Part shown: one piece after another, positions 22,055-32,391 of the stretch
Numbering within the stretch: position 1 is the stretch's first letter
How the letters are laid out: the number at the start of each line of letters is the position of its first letter
Assembly (NCBI GenBank): GCA_030066735.1
Contig: JASJBB010000053.1
Coordinates: forward strand, 1 to 35,340
DNA length: 35,340 bases
DNA from: Woeseiaceae bacterium
GTDB lineage: Bacteria > Pseudomonadota > Gammaproteobacteria > Steroidobacterales > Woeseiaceae
Direction of reading: 5' to 3'
The notes under the pieces: model-generated
The model's database searches: none
The model's input: the letters and a program-made list of their open reading frames with translations, nothing else
What the model was told of the DNA's origin: nothing
Made by a program: the position numbers and the translations under genes

Positions 22055-22576
22055 CTAGTTCGAGTACTTGAATTCCACGCGGCGATTCTGGGCCCATGCA
22101 TCCTCGTTGCTGCCCAGCGCGGCCGGCCGTTCCTCGCCGAAGCTGACCGTGGAGATTTGCGAAGGCTGCGCGCCCTGCAACAACAGAATGCGGCGCACGG
22201 CCTGCGCGCGACGCTCGCCGAGGCCGATGTTGTACTCGCGCGAGCCACGCTCGTCGGCGTGTCCCTCGAGGCGCACGTTCCAGTTCGGATTATCGGCAAG
22301 CTGGATACCGTGACGGGCCGCGATATCGGCGTCGTCCGGGCGCAGCTCGTAGGAATCGAAGTCGAAGAAGACAATGTCGGCAAGCTCGCCGCCGGCCAGG
22401 TCGTCGTCGAGGAACTCGCCCTCGCCCATGCCTTCGGCGCCCATGCCACCCGTATCGGCGGTGTCCTCGCTGCCAACCACTTCGTCGGTCGGCTCGGGGT
22501 CCGGAATGTCCTGTGACGCGCAACCTGCGAGCACGACGAAAAACGAGGAGACGAGCAGAATCTTGAGAATGTTCAT
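22055..22576 (-). CDS. pal: Peptidoglycan-associated lipoprotein Pal
   Basis: A 173-residue outer-membrane lipoprotein. The signal ends VVLAGC with lipidated Cys19, then an acidic, glycine-rich linker, then an OmpA-like peptidoglycan-binding domain (about 68-173) with FFDFDSYEL, LEGHADERGSREYNIGLGERRAQAV and RRVEFKY. Pal binds TolB and peptidoglycan and is pulled to the septum by TolQRA. ATG at 22576 is used; the in-frame TTG two codons upstream is less likely. Confidence 0.97.
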   Translation of the reverse strand: MNILKILLVSSFFVVLAGCASQDIPDPEPTDEVVGSEDTADTGGMGAEGMGEGEFLDDDLAGGELADIVFFDFDSYELRPDDADIAARHGIQLADNPNWNVRLEGHADERGSREYNIGLGERRAQAVRRILLLQGAQPSQISTVSFGEERPAALGSNEDAWAQNRRVEFKYSN

Positions 22577-22597
22577 ATGCAAAGCCCTTGCGAATAC

Positions 22598-22618
22598 AAT
22601 AAGTTAAATAATCTTATT
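22598..22618. promoter_or_regulatory. AT-rich hairpin in the tolB-pal gap
   Basis: The 58-bp gap between tolB and pal is strikingly AT-rich. AATAAG (22598-22603) and CTTATT (22613-22618) are complementary around a 9-nt loop. It may be a leader that keeps the pal start open, or contain a separate pal promoter; no clear -35/-10 pair was found. Confidence 0.3.
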
Positions 22619-22634
22619 AACCTGAAATATTACC

Positions 22635-23939
22635 TTAGAATCTCTGGAACGGCGACCACACCGGCTCGCGGACATCGCCGTCTCCCGACTGCAGCCGCTG
22701 CCGAATGAGCCCGTCCGCCGTCACGCTCTCCAGGACGCCGTTGCGGCCCGTGCGGGTCGCGTAAATCAGCGTGTCGCTATTGGGTGCGAAACTCGGCGAC
22801 TCGTCCTGCCGTCCCGCCGACAGCACCAGCAGGTCCTTGCGATCCAGATCCATGACGGCGATCCGGTAATTGCCGTTTTGCAGGTGCACCATTGCCAGCT
22901 TCTCTCCGTCCGGCGACACCCGGGGTCGCGCATTATAACTGCCTTCGAAGGTCACGCGCTCTGCCGAACCGCCATTGGCGGATACCCGATAAACCTGCGG
23001 CCCCCCGCTACGGTCGGACGTGAAGTAGATATAGCGGCCGTCGGGCGACCAGCTGCCCTCGGTGTCGATGGCGCGATGCGTCGTAATACGCCTGGTCTGG
23101 CGTGTCGCGATATCCAGGGTGTAGATGTCGAGGTTGCCGTCGGGGTCGCTCAGCGTCACCACCAGTTTGCGGCCGTCGGGCGAGAACGCTGGCGCGCCGT
23201 TGACGCCGGCGCGACTCGATACCTGGAAGCGGGCGCCCGTGCGCAGCGTCTGCACGAAGATCGACGAGCGGTTGCCCTCGAACGATACGTAGGCGATGCG
23301 CCGGCTGTCGGGCGACCAGGCCGGCGACATGATGGGGTCGCTGCTCTCCATGATCTTGTATTCGTTGAATCCGTCGGCGTCGGAGACGATCAGCGAGTAC
23401 AGTTTGCCCTCGCGGCGCTCTTCGGCCGTCACGTAGGTGACGCGCGTGTCGAACACGCCGGCGATGCCCGTCAGCTCCTCATAGATCATGTCGGCAAGCC
23501 GGTGGGCGGCGCGGCGCATCGTGCCGCGGCTCGCGGGAATGCGGTAGCCAACGAGCTGCTTGCGGCCGTACACGTCGAACAGCTGAAATTGCACGCTGTA
23601 GGCGTTCTCGGCCGTCTGGCGCACCCGACCCACGACAACGGCCTCCACGTCGAGGATGGCCCAGTCATCAAAGTCCAGCTCGGCGCCCGACGTCGGCTTT
23701 TGCAGCATGTCCTCGTCGGGGATCGTCCGGAAACGGCCGCTGCGTTCCAGGTCGGCGGCGATGACGCTGGACACGTCGGTCGGCATCTCCGGGGTATTGC
23801 CTTCCCAGGCGAACGGCACGACGGCAATCGGCCGGCGCTTGATGCCCTCGGTAATCTCGACGACGAGCTGGGCTTCCACGGTATTGACCATGGCTGCCAG
23901 CAGCAACCCCATGGCTAGGACGGTTCTACGCACACTCAC
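22635..23939 (-). CDS. tolB: Tol-Pal translocation protein TolB
   Basis: A 434-residue periplasmic protein. A signal peptide (to about residue 23, VEA-QLVVEI) precedes an N-terminal domain (RRPIAVVPFAW) that contacts TolA, then a six-bladed beta-propeller with repeated SPDGR/K motifs (AWSPDSRRIAYVSFEGNRS, FSPDGRKLVVTLS, SWSPDGRYIYFTSDRSG) that binds Pal. Start is GTG at 23939, 2 nt after the tolA stop; a second GTG at 23933 is possible. Confidence 0.97.
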   Translation of the reverse strand: MSVRRTVLAMGLLLAAMVNTVEAQLVVEITEGIKRRPIAVVPFAWEGNTPEMPTDVSSVIAADLERSGRFRTIPDEDMLQKPTSGAELDFDDWAILDVEAVVVGRVRQTAENAYSVQFQLFDVYGRKQLVGYRIPASRGTMRRAAHRLADMIYEELTGIAGVFDTRVTYVTAEERREGKLYSLIVSDADGFNEYKIMESSDPIMSPAWSPDSRRIAYVSFEGNRSSIFVQTLRTGARFQVSSRAGVNGAPAFSPDGRKLVVTLSDPDGNLDIYTLDIATRQTRRITTHRAIDTEGSWSPDGRYIYFTSDRSGGPQVYRVSANGGSAERVTFEGSYNARPRVSPDGEKLAMVHLQNGNYRIAVMDLDRKDLLVLSAGRQDESPSFAPNSDTLIYATRTGRNGVLESVTADGLIRQRLQSGDGDVREPVWSPFQRF

Positions 23940-23941
23940 CT

Positions 23942-24751
23942 CTAATCTCTGGGTCTGAATTCCAACACGATATTGCGATCGAAGACGCTCGGGTCCGGCG
24001 GGTTTGGCAGTGGCGACGATTGATAAACCGCATTCTCAATCGAACGCCGCACGGCCGCGTCGCCATTACACCGGCCAATGCTAACAGAGACAACCTCCCC
24101 GCCCGGCAATTGCCGGATGTTGACGATGCACTCGATGCCTTCGGTCGCGGTCGGCGGCGCCACCCAGCGGCTTTGTATGCGTTGCTGGATGGCGTACACG
24201 TAAGCATTCTTCGCGTCCGCCTGCATGGCCTGGATACGATTGGTCTCGGCATCCAGTTCGGCCTGCCGCGCCGCCGCGGCTTCGGCACGCAGTCTTTCGT
24301 TCTCGCGGCGCTGGCGCTCGATCTCTTCCTGGCGGCGTCTCTCGGCCTCGAGGCGCTCGGCCTCCTTGCGCGCTTCTTCCTCCTGGCGGCGCCTTTCGGC
24401 CAGGGCCTGTCGCTGGCGCTCGGCTTCGGCTTCTTTCTCGGCCTCGCGAATGCGGTCCATCCGTTCCCGCTCGATGCGCGCGTCCTCGAGCCGCTTCTGC
24501 TCCTCGGCGCGGATGCGGTCCTGCTCGCTCGTGTCGGGCTCGGGCTCAGGCTCCGGTGGCGGTGGCTGCTCTTCGACCTGCGGTGGAATCACGATCGCGT
24601 TGTCGGTGACCAGTGTCGCCGTGAGCACGAGCGGCACCGCGGGCGTCGCGCGGTCCCTGAAATCGAACGCGAAAACCAGTGAACCGAACACGACGACGTG
24701 CAGCAGCAGCGCCATCGTCACTGGAAGCACATTGCGTTCGTCGCTGGTCAC
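23942..24751 (-). CDS. tolA: Tol-Pal inner-membrane linker TolA
   Basis: A 269-residue protein, shorter than E. coli TolA (421). One membrane segment (about residues 11-31), a proline/glutamate stretch (PPPPEPEPEPD), a long charged helical domain II (about 75-175, E/R/Q/A-rich), and a globular C-terminal domain with two cysteines (IECIVNI and IGRCNGD) that probably form the conserved disulfide. It transmits TolQR proton-motive force to TolB-Pal. GTG start at 24751 overlaps the tolR stop by 4 nt (GTGA). Confidence 0.95.
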   Translation of the reverse strand: MTSDERNVLPVTMALLLHVVVFGSLVFAFDFRDRATPAVPLVLTATLVTDNAIVIPPQVEEQPPPPEPEPEPDTSEQDRIRAEEQKRLEDARIERERMDRIREAEKEAEAERQRQALAERRRQEEEARKEAERLEAERRRQEEIERQRRENERLRAEAAAARQAELDAETNRIQAMQADAKNAYVYAIQQRIQSRWVAPPTATEGIECIVNIRQLPGGEVVSVSIGRCNGDAAVRRSIENAVYQSSPLPNPPDPSVFDRNIVLEFRPRD

Positions 24752-25203
24752 TCGGTCTCGAGCTCCCTCACCGGGTAGGTATCGAGCGGGTCTGTGACAA
24801 ATCCGACATCCTCGGCGCCGCCTTGTTGCAACAAAACCATGGCGCCGACGACATAGCCGTAGGCGACGGAACGGTCCGCCTTCACCAGGATCGGCGTCTC
24901 CGGCGCGTTGCGCATGACGGCGCCGACACGGGCGACCACTTCCTGCGCTTCGACGGGCGACTCTTCATCGTCGCCGACGTTGAGATACAGAAAGCCTTCC
25001 TGGTCGACGCTGAGGACGAGCGGCAACCGTTCGGCCGACGTCTCGATGGGCTCGGCGCCCGCCTTCGGCAACTCGACCTCGATGCCCTGCGTGAGCAGCG
25101 GCGCCGTCACCATGAAAATGACCAGCAGCACGAGCATCACGTCGATGTAGGGGACGACGTTGATCTCGCCCATCAGCTTGCGTTTTTGCAACGGCGTGGG
25201 CAT
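24748..25203 (-). CDS. tolR: Tol-Pal motor subunit TolR (ExbD family)
   Basis: A 151-residue protein with one membrane helix carrying the proton-path aspartate in NVVPYIDVMLVLLVIFMVTAPLL (about residues 16-38) and a periplasmic domain ending in the conserved VKADRSVAYGYVVGAMVLLQQGGAEDVGFVTDP. ATG at 25203 is the family start, one base after the tolQ stop; the open frame extends further upstream within tolQ but is not homologous. Confidence 0.97.
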   Translation of the reverse strand: MPTPLQKRKLMGEINVVPYIDVMLVLLVIFMVTAPLLTQGIEVELPKAGAEPIETSAERLPLVLSVDQEGFLYLNVGDDEESPVEAQEVVARVGAVMRNAPETPILVKADRSVAYGYVVGAMVLLQQGGAEDVGFVTDPLDTYPVRELETE

Positions 25204-25204
25204 G

Positions 25205-25891
25205 TCAGGCTCCCAGCTTGGTGCTCGCGTGCCTGTGAAGGATGCTCGAGAACTCCTCCATGAAGCCGTCGTAGCGGTACTCGAGGCGCACGACGCGGTC
25301 GGCGAAGCGGTTGTAGGCGATGACGGCCGGGATTGCGGCAAACAGGCCCATCGCGGTGGCAATCAGCGCTTCGGCGATCGGCGGCGCCACGGTCGCCAGG
25401 GTAACGACCTGCTGATTGCCGATTTCCATGAAGGCGGTCATGATGCCCCACACGGTGCCGAACAGGCCCACGTACGGGCTCGTGGAACCGACGGTCGCGA
25501 GCGTCGCCAGGCCTTGCTCGAGGCGGTCCACCTCGCGCATCTGCGCGACGTGCATCGCCCGGCGGCACTCCTCGATGACCTTCTCGGGATTCGCCCGGCC
25601 CGACTGCATGGACCGGTTGAACTCGCGAAAGCCCGCTTCGAAGATGCTCGCCATGCCCACGTTGGCCGCGCGGTCACGGGTCACGCTGTTGTACAGCGTG
25701 TTGAGGTCCCCGCCCGACCAGAAGTTGGCCTCGAAATCATCGCAAGCGTCCTTGGTGCGGCGAATCAGGCGTCGCTTGGTGAAGATGATGCTCCACGACA
25801 TCAACGACGCCACGGTCAATAAGATCATCACGAGCTGGACGGGCAGGCTCGCCTCCAGTAGCAGCCCGATGACGGACATGTCTGCGGTCAT
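25205..25891 (-). CDS. tolQ: Tol-Pal motor subunit TolQ (MotA/ExbB family)
   Basis: A 228-residue inner-membrane protein with three membrane segments (about 8-35, 130-155 and 165-195) and a large cytoplasmic loop. Family marks include TVASLMSWSIIF, STSPYVGLFGTVWGIM with the pore-lining threonine/glycine residues, and APPIAEALIATAMGLFAAIPAVIAYN. With TolR it forms the proton-driven motor. ATG at 25891 shares one base with the ybgC stop (TAATG). Confidence 0.97.
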   Translation of the reverse strand: MTADMSVIGLLLEASLPVQLVMILLTVASLMSWSIIFTKRRLIRRTKDACDDFEANFWSGGDLNTLYNSVTRDRAANVGMASIFEAGFREFNRSMQSGRANPEKVIEECRRAMHVAQMREVDRLEQGLATLATVGSTSPYVGLFGTVWGIMTAFMEIGNQQVVTLATVAPPIAEALIATAMGLFAAIPAVIAYNRFADRVVRLEYRYDGFMEEFSSILHRHASTKLGA

Positions 25892-26290
25892 TACTTGTTT
25901 TCCTCGAAGAGCGATGCCGGCACGCGTTTTGGTCGCAGCGTATCGGCATCCAGGTAAGCGGCACGAATCGTCCCCTTGAGCAGCAGCGTGCCGTCGAGGT
26001 CGTCGCGGTAAATGTTCTGTTCGATGTCGAACGTCGCGCGGTTCAGTCCCGCCAACCGAGCCGTAACGACAATCTGGTCATTCAGGCGGGCCGGCACCAG
26101 GAACTCGGCGCTGGTCCCGGTCACGACGAATATGCGCCGTTCGTCCTGCATCAGGGCCACCTGGTCGACGCCGAGTGCGCGCAGCCACTCGGTGCGTGCG
26201 CGCTCCATGAAGCGAAAGTAGTTCGCGTAATACACGACGCCCTGGGCGTCCGTGTCTTCGTAATAAACGCGGATGGGCCAGGCGAAGGGT

Positions 26291-26298
<8 letters not shown>
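25891..26298 (-). CDS. ybgC: Tol-Pal-associated acyl-CoA thioesterase YbgC
   Basis: A 135-residue hot-dog thioesterase; the catalytic aspartate lies in [29 protein letters not shown]. YbgC is the usual first gene of tol-pal clusters and acts on short acyl-CoA or acyl-ACP linked to phospholipid synthesis. GTG at 26298 overlaps the ruvB 3' end by 8 nt; TTG at 26304 is an alternative adding two residues. Neither has a clear ribosome binding site, so translation is probably coupled to ruvB. Confidence 0.95.
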
Positions 26299-27340
<1,042 letters not shown>

Positions 27341-27342
27341 GA

Positions 27343-27930
27343 CTAACGGGCCGCCTGCTTCAGCGCCCGCCGGATGATGTCCTCGGCGCTCTGGCCGTCC
27401 GTGTCCATCGACGCAATCAGTTTATTGACCTCGCCGGCCTTGTAGCCGAGCGCCATGAGCGCATCGACCGCTTCGCTGCGCGGCGATGCTTCGACCGTGA
27501 CCCGCGGCGCATCGGGCGCGCCGCCCGACTTCTCGATCTTGTCACGCATCTCGATAATCAGGCGCTCCGCGGTTTTCTTGCCGACGCCGGGAATCTTGAC
27601 CAGCGCCGCCGCGTCCTCGTACTCGACGCAGCGCTGGAAGTCGCCGACACTCATCGTCGAGAGAATAGCGAGACCCATCTTGGCGCCGACGCCCGAGATC
27701 TTCAGCAAGGTCCGGAACAGCAGGCGCTCGTCCTCGCTGCTGAAGCCGTACAAAGTCTGCGCATCTTCGCGCACGAGCAGGTGCGTGTGCAGGAACAACT
27801 CGTCGCCGACGGCCGGCAAGTCCAGGAACGTCGACATTGGCGTCTCGACCTCGTATCCGACTCCCTGGCACTCGACGATGACCAGGGGCGCCTGCTTTAA
27901 GATCAGTTTGCCGCGCAGCGAGCCGATCAT
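27343..27930 (-). CDS. ruvA: Holliday junction DNA-binding protein RuvA
   Basis: A 195-residue tetrameric junction binder. OB-fold start MIGSLRGKL, two helix-hairpin-helix motifs ([16 protein letters not shown] and [15 protein letters not shown]) and a C-terminal RuvB-binding domain ([16 protein letters not shown]). ATG at 27930 overlaps the ruvC stop by 4 nt (ATGA). The open frame continues upstream within ruvC but is not part of the protein. Confidence 0.98.
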   Translation of the reverse strand: MIGSLRGKLILKQAPLVIVECQGVGYEVETPMSTFLDLPAVGDELFLHTHLLVREDAQTLYGFSSEDERLLFRTLLKISGVGAKMGLAILSTMSVGDFQRCVEYEDAAALVKIPGVGKKTAERLIIEMRDKIEKSGGAPDAPRVTVEASPRSEAVDALMALGYKAGEVNKLIASMDTDGQSAEDIIRRALKQAAR

Positions 27931-28448
27931 CGCAAACTCGCAATATTCGCGCCGTCGCCGAGGCTCGACTGCAGCCGCCGCTGGTGTGCGTGGCAGATCG
28001 CTGCGGCCAGCGCATCCGACGCGTCCGCCGCCGGGGCGCCGTCCAGGTTGAGCAGCGACACGATCATGTGCTGCACCTGCTCCTTGGTGGCCGCACCGGT
28101 GCCGACGACGGCCAGCTTGATCTCTCGCGGCGAGTACTCGAACACGTCGACGTCTGCAGAAAACGTGGCGCACAGCGCCGCCGAACGCGCCTGGCCGAGC
28201 TTGAGCGCGCTGCCGGCGTTGCGCGCCATGAACACGCTTTCGATCGACACAACCGCCGGACGGTATTCCGCGACAATCTCGCCGACCGATTCGAAGATCT
28301 TGCGCAGCCGTTCGGGGAATGTGCCCGTGGGGCTCTTGATCGTGCCACTGGCGACATAGGCCGCCGTATCGCCGGCGAAGTCCACCACGCCGAAGCCTGT
28401 GAAACGGGAACCGGGGTCGATTCCGAGAATGCGAATGCGGTCAGTCAA
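27927..28448 (-). CDS. ruvC: Holliday junction resolvase RuvC
   Basis: A 173-residue endonuclease of the RNase H fold. Catalytic acids: D11 in LGIDPGSRFTG, the Glu in SIESVFMARN and the Asp pair in APAADASDALAAAICHAH. Start is TTG at 28448, 8 nt after yebC; no ATG or GTG gives a full domain. Confidence 0.97.
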   Translation of the reverse strand: MTDRIRILGIDPGSRFTGFGVVDFAGDTAAYVASGTIKSPTGTFPERLRKIFESVGEIVAEYRPAVVSIESVFMARNAGSALKLGQARSAALCATFSADVDVFEYSPREIKLAVVGTGAATKEQVQHMIVSLLNLDGAPAADASDALAAAICHAHQRRLQSSLGDGANIASLR

Positions 28449-28456
28449 TGGCAGTC

Positions 28457-29200
28457 TCAGAGCTGCGCGAGCACGTCTTCGGAAATGTCCGCGTTGCTGT
28501 AGACCTCCTGGACGTCGTCGAGGTCTTCGAGCACTTCGAGCAACTTGATCATCGTCGCGGCCTCCTTCGGGCCGAGCTCCGCATTGGTCGAGGCGCGCAT
28601 GGTCAGCTGGGCGTTCTCGGGCGCCAGCCCGGACTCGACCATCTGGTCGCGAACGCTCTCGAACTCCGCCGGGTCGGTCAGCACCTCGATAGACTGGTCG
28701 TCAGCGACGATCACGTCTTCCGCGCCTGCCTCGATCGCCGCCTCCATCACGGCGTCCTCGTCGCTATCGGACGAATACAGCAATTCACCGACATGAGCGA
28801 ACAGGTAGTTGACCGACCCATCCGCGCCGAGGTTGCCGCCGTGCTTCGAGAAAGCGTGGCGCACTTCAGCCACGGTACGGTTCTTGTTGTCGGTCAGGCA
28901 ATCCACCATGACGGCCGTGCCGCCCGGCCCGTAGCCCTCGTAACGAATTTCGGTGTAGTCGGCGCCGTCGAGTTCACCGGAACCGCGCTTGATCGCACGC
29001 TCGATGTTGTCCTTCGGCATGCTCTGCGCCTTGGCCTTGTCGACCGCAAGCCGCAGCCGCGGGTTGGCGGCGATATCGCCGCCCCCGATACGCGCCGCGA
29101 CCGTGATCTCACGAATCAGCTTCGTAAACAGCTTGCCGCGCTTTTTGTCCTGGGCGCCCTTGCGGTGCTGGATGTTCGCCCATTTACTGTGTCCTGCCAT
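28457..29200 (-). CDS. yebC: YebC/PmpR/TACO1 family protein
   Basis: A 247-residue three-domain protein opening with the invariant [32 protein letters not shown] and containing [29 protein letters not shown]. The family was described as DNA-binding regulators; more recent work links it to relief of ribosome stalling at proline-rich motifs. First gene of the ruv-tol run; divergent from relA across 102 bp. Confidence 0.97.
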   Translation of the reverse strand: MAGHSKWANIQHRKGAQDKKRGKLFTKLIREITVAARIGGGDIAANPRLRLAVDKAKAQSMPKDNIERAIKRGSGELDGADYTEIRYEGYGPGGTAVMVDCLTDNKNRTVAEVRHAFSKHGGNLGADGSVNYLFAHVGELLYSSDSDEDAVMEAAIEAGAEDVIVADDQSIEVLTDPAEFESVRDQMVESGLAPENAQLTMRASTNAELGPKEAATMIKLLEVLEDLDDVQEVYSNADISEDVLAQL

Positions 29201-29302
29201 TGTTCCCTGCTCTGCCCAAGCAAACCCGTCAACCCCGGGTCAAAAACTGCGCGTATGATAACGGTTATTGCCGGTACTGGCACCCGATGCAAGCTACGCG
29301 AA
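29201..29302. promoter_or_regulatory. Divergent yebC/relA promoter region
   Basis: 102 bp between the two start codons. TATGAT at 29254-29259 (plus strand) is a possible -10 for relA; on the minus strand the overlapping TATCAT with GTGCCA 17 bp upstream could serve yebC. Neither pair is strong. An in-frame ATG at 29255 coincides with this box and is therefore not preferred as the relA start. Confidence 0.35.
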
Positions 29303-31435
29303 ATGTCCACTTCCGAACTGCAAACGCCCGCGAACGGCGCCGATCAGGCTGACATCGTCGGCAGGGCGAAGGCCCTGGTCGCAGGCCTCAGGCCGTCAGA
29401 CGAGGTGCGCGCCACCGGCGCCGAAAGCGCCGAGATTGAAGCGATCGTCGCGGGCCTGGGACTGCCCGGCGAGTTGCGGGCGGCGGCCCTGCTGTACCCG
29501 TTTGTCCGTGACGAGCAAATCAGTCACAAAGAACTGGAAAACAATGGGTTAGAGAGTATTTCTCGAATTGTTGTTGACTTGCTGCAGCTGGGTCGCTTCA
29601 AGCTCGCGAGCGGCTGGCAGCCCGGGGATGCGCTGGCCACCCGGCAATCGGAGGCGCTGAGGAAGATGCTGCTGGCCGTGGTCAGCGACGCCCGGCTCGT
29701 CCTCGTGCGCATCGCCGAGCAGCTGTGCCGGTTGCGCAGGGCCAAGAACGCGCCCGGGGACGCGCAGCGCACGATCGCTGTCGAAACCCGGGAAATCTAT
29801 GCCGCGCTCGCCAACCGCCTGGGCGTCTGGCAGCTCAAATGGGAACTCGAAGACCTTGCCTTTCGATACCTGGAGCCGGATACCTACGCCGAGATCGCCG
29901 AGGCGCTCAAGGAAAAGCGGGAGGAACGGGTCGGCTTTATCGATGACGTCAAGGCGACGCTGCGCAGCGAGCTCGACAAACAGGGTATCAACGCCGACGT
30001 CTCGGGCCGCCCAAAACACATTTACAGCATCTGGCGCAAAATGCAGCGCAAGGACCGCGGTCTCGAGGATCTTTACGACATTCGTGCCGTGCGCATCCTC
30101 GTCGACGACGTCAAGGATTGCTACGCCGCGCTTGGCGTCGTTCACAACCTCTGGCCATACCTGCCCGGGGAGTTCGACGACTACATCGCCAATCCGAAAG
30201 ACAACGACTATCGCTCGCTGCACACGGCCGTGGTCGGCCCCGAGGGCAAAACCGTGGAAGTGCAGATCCGCTCGCACGACATGCACAGGCAGGCTGAGCT
30301 CGGCGTGGCGGCCCACTGGCGTTACAAGGAAGGCGGCGGGACGCCGGCCGCGTTCGACCAGAAAATCCGCTTCTTGCGACAGTTGCTCGAACCATCGGGC
30401 GATGACGCCGACCTGCTCGCCCAGATTCGCGACGACGTTTTCGAGGACCGAGTTTATGGCATCAGCCCCAAGGGCGATGTCGTCGAACTGCCGGCCGGAG
30501 CAACACCGCTGGATTTCGCGTATCACGTGCACACACAGGTAGGGCACCGCTGCCGCGGCGCCAAGGTCAACGGCCGGATCGTGCCACTCACCTACCATGT
30601 GAAGAACGGCGACAAGATCGAGATCATTACGGGCAGCCAGCCGCAGCCCAGCCGCGACTGGATCAACGCCAAGCTCGGCTATCTGGCCAGCGCCAGGAAC
30701 CGCGCCAAGGTCCGCAACTGGTTCCGGCACCAGGACCGCGACCAGCACCAGCGCCAGGGCCGGGAGATCCTGGACCGCGAGCTGTCGCGGCTGAACGTCA
30801 GAGATGTGGCGACCGACGATGTTGCCAAGCAGCTCAAGCACAAGAACACCGAGTCGCTCTGCGTTGCGCTTGGCGCCGGCGACCTGACGTCGGCGTCGAT
30901 TGCGAACGCACTGCAGGGCCTGCGCGGGACTGATCTGCCCAAGCCTGTGCAGCTGCGCAAAGCCGCACGCCCGAAGAGCAAGCCCTCGGACACCGTGGCC
31001 GTCAGCGGCGTTGGCGACCTGATGTGCAATTTCGCCCGCTGCTGCCGCCCGGTGCCGCCGGAACCGATCGTGGGCTACATCACCCAGGGCCGCGGCGTTT
31101 CGATTCATCGCCAGGACTGCGGCAATTTTCTCGGGCTAAACGTGCGTCATCCGGAACGCATCATCGAGGTGGACTGGGGTCAGTCGGATTCGGCCACGTA
31201 TACCGTCGACCTGATGCTGCGCGCGCACGACCGGACCGGTCTGATACGAGATATCAGCACGGTGCTGGCGGATGAGCAGGCCAGTATCGTCGATCTCGCC
31301 AGTCACACCGACAGGAAGTCGCTGCAAACCGTGATGAATATCAGCGTCGAGATCAGGGACCTGCCGACACTGAGTACGGCGATTACGCGGCTGGAGCAGT
31401 TGCCGAACGTAATCGCCGTTAAAAGGAAGGCTTAA
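29303..31435 (+). CDS. relA: GTP pyrophosphokinase RelA
   Basis: A 710-residue long RSH protein that makes (p)ppGpp on starved ribosomes. The N-terminal hydrolase-like domain lacks the His-Asp of SpoT (LLYPFVRDEQ instead of LHDVVED), so it should not hydrolyse. The synthetase domain has LYDIRAVRILV, the RelA-type acidic motif EFDD from residue 290 and YRSLHTAVVGPEGKTVEVQIR. TGS (VYGISPKGDVVELPAGATPLDFAYHVHT), a zinc-finger segment with FARCCRPVPP, and a C-terminal ACT domain follow. ATG at 29303 preferred. Its TAA stop overlaps that of the opposing SPFH gene. Confidence 0.95.
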   Translation: MSTSELQTPANGADQADIVGRAKALVAGLRPSDEVRATGAESAEIEAIVAGLGLPGELRAAALLYPFVRDEQISHKELENNGLESISRIVVDLLQLGRFKLASGWQPGDALATRQSEALRKMLLAVVSDARLVLVRIAEQLCRLRRAKNAPGDAQRTIAVETREIYAALANRLGVWQLKWELEDLAFRYLEPDTYAEIAEALKEKREERVGFIDDVKATLRSELDKQGINADVSGRPKHIYSIWRKMQRKDRGLEDLYDIRAVRILVDDVKDCYAALGVVHNLWPYLPGEFDDYIANPKDNDYRSLHTAVVGPEGKTVEVQIRSHDMHRQAELGVAAHWRYKEGGGTPAAFDQKIRFLRQLLEPSGDDADLLAQIRDDVFEDRVYGISPKGDVVELPAGATPLDFAYHVHTQVGHRCRGAKVNGRIVPLTYHVKNGDKIEIITGSQPQPSRDWINAKLGYLASARNRAKVRNWFRHQDRDQHQRQGREILDRELSRLNVRDVATDDVAKQLKHKNTESLCVALGAGDLTSASIANALQGLRGTDLPKPVQLRKAARPKSKPSDTVAVSGVGDLMCNFARCCRPVPPEPIVGYITQGRGVSIHRQDCGNFLGLNVRHPERIIEVDWGQSDSATYTVDLMLRAHDRTGLIRDISTVLADEQASIVDLASHTDRKSLQTVMNISVEIRDLPTLSTAITRLEQLPNVIAVKRKA

Positions 31436-32370
31436 CTCACCTCAGCAGCAGGACCCTTCTTGCCTTTCGCAATATCGGTCGCGAGAGCCATCATCGACGT
31501 CAGGTCGCCGAGATTCGCCGGCACGACGTAGGTGTTGCCCGTCTTGGCGAGGTTGCCGAACTCACCGATGTACTGTTCGGCGACGCGCAGCTGCATGGCC
31601 TCCGTACCGCCTTCTTCTGTCAATGACAGGGCAACCCGGCGCAGGCCTTCGGCCGTTGCCGTGGCGACCGCGAGGATAGCCTCTGCCTCACCCTGCGCCT
31701 CGTTGATCTGCTGCTGCTTGGCCGCTTCGGATTCCTTGATGACTTTTTGCTTGTCACCCTCGGCCTGGTTGATGACCGCGTCGCGCTCACCTTCGGACGT
31801 CAGAATGACGGCGCGTTTTTCACGCTCGGCGCGCATCTGCTTTTCCATCGCGGTAAGAACATCGTGCGGCGGGTTGATGTTCTTGATCTCGTAGCGCAGC
31901 ACCTTGACGCCCCAGGGGTCGGACGCCTTGTCGAGCTCGGCGACGACGTTAGCGTTGATCGTACCGCGCTCCTCGAACGTGCGGTCGAGGTCGATCTTGC
32001 CGATTTCGGAACGCAGCGTGGTCTGTGCAAGCTGGGCAATGGCGAACATGTAGTTGCCGATGCCGTACGAGGCGCGCGCGGGCTCGAGTACCTGCAGGTA
32101 CAGGACGCCGTCGACGCCGACCTGGACGTTGTCCTTGGTGATACAGATCTGCTCGGCGATATCGACGGCCTGCTCTTTCAGCGTGTGCTTGTAAGCCACG
32201 CGCTCCAGGAACGGGATCAGGATATGAAAGCCGGCATCGAGCTTGCGGCTGAACTTGCCGAGTCGCTCGACGATGTACGCATTCTGCTGCGGCACGACCG
32301 TCGCGGTCTTGAACAGAACAATGACGATAACGGCGACAACAGCCAGCGCGACAATAAGTGAAGTGTCCAT
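31432..32370 (-). CDS. qmcA: SPFH/Band 7 (stomatin-like) membrane protein
   Basis: A 312-residue protein with one N-terminal membrane segment (about 3-22), then the SPFH domain (VPQQNAYIVERLGKFSRKLDAGFHILIPF), and a long charged helical tail (EGERDAVINQAEGDKQKVIKESEAAKQQQINEAQGEAEA) for oligomerisation. Closest to QmcA/YbbK of membrane microdomains. The ATG at 32370 is chosen over 32376 because AGGA lies 7 nt before it, whereas it would abut the other. Pairs with nfeD 21 nt upstream. Confidence 0.93.
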   Translation of the reverse strand: MDTSLIVALAVVAVIVIVLFKTATVVPQQNAYIVERLGKFSRKLDAGFHILIPFLERVAYKHTLKEQAVDIAEQICITKDNVQVGVDGVLYLQVLEPARASYGIGNYMFAIAQLAQTTLRSEIGKIDLDRTFEERGTINANVVAELDKASDPWGVKVLRYEIKNINPPHDVLTAMEKQMRAEREKRAVILTSEGERDAVINQAEGDKQKVIKESEAAKQQQINEAQGEAEAILAVATATAEGLRRVALSLTEEGGTEAMQLRVAEQYIGEFGNLAKTGNTYVVPANLGDLTSMMALATDIAKGKKGPAAEVS

Positions 32371-32391
32371 AATCATTTCCTTTGTTGTGGC

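Noticed and set aside
28448-29302. Open frame leading into relA, antisense to yebC and ruvC
   Set aside because: RelA family sequence starts near 29303; the upstream part mirrors yebC.
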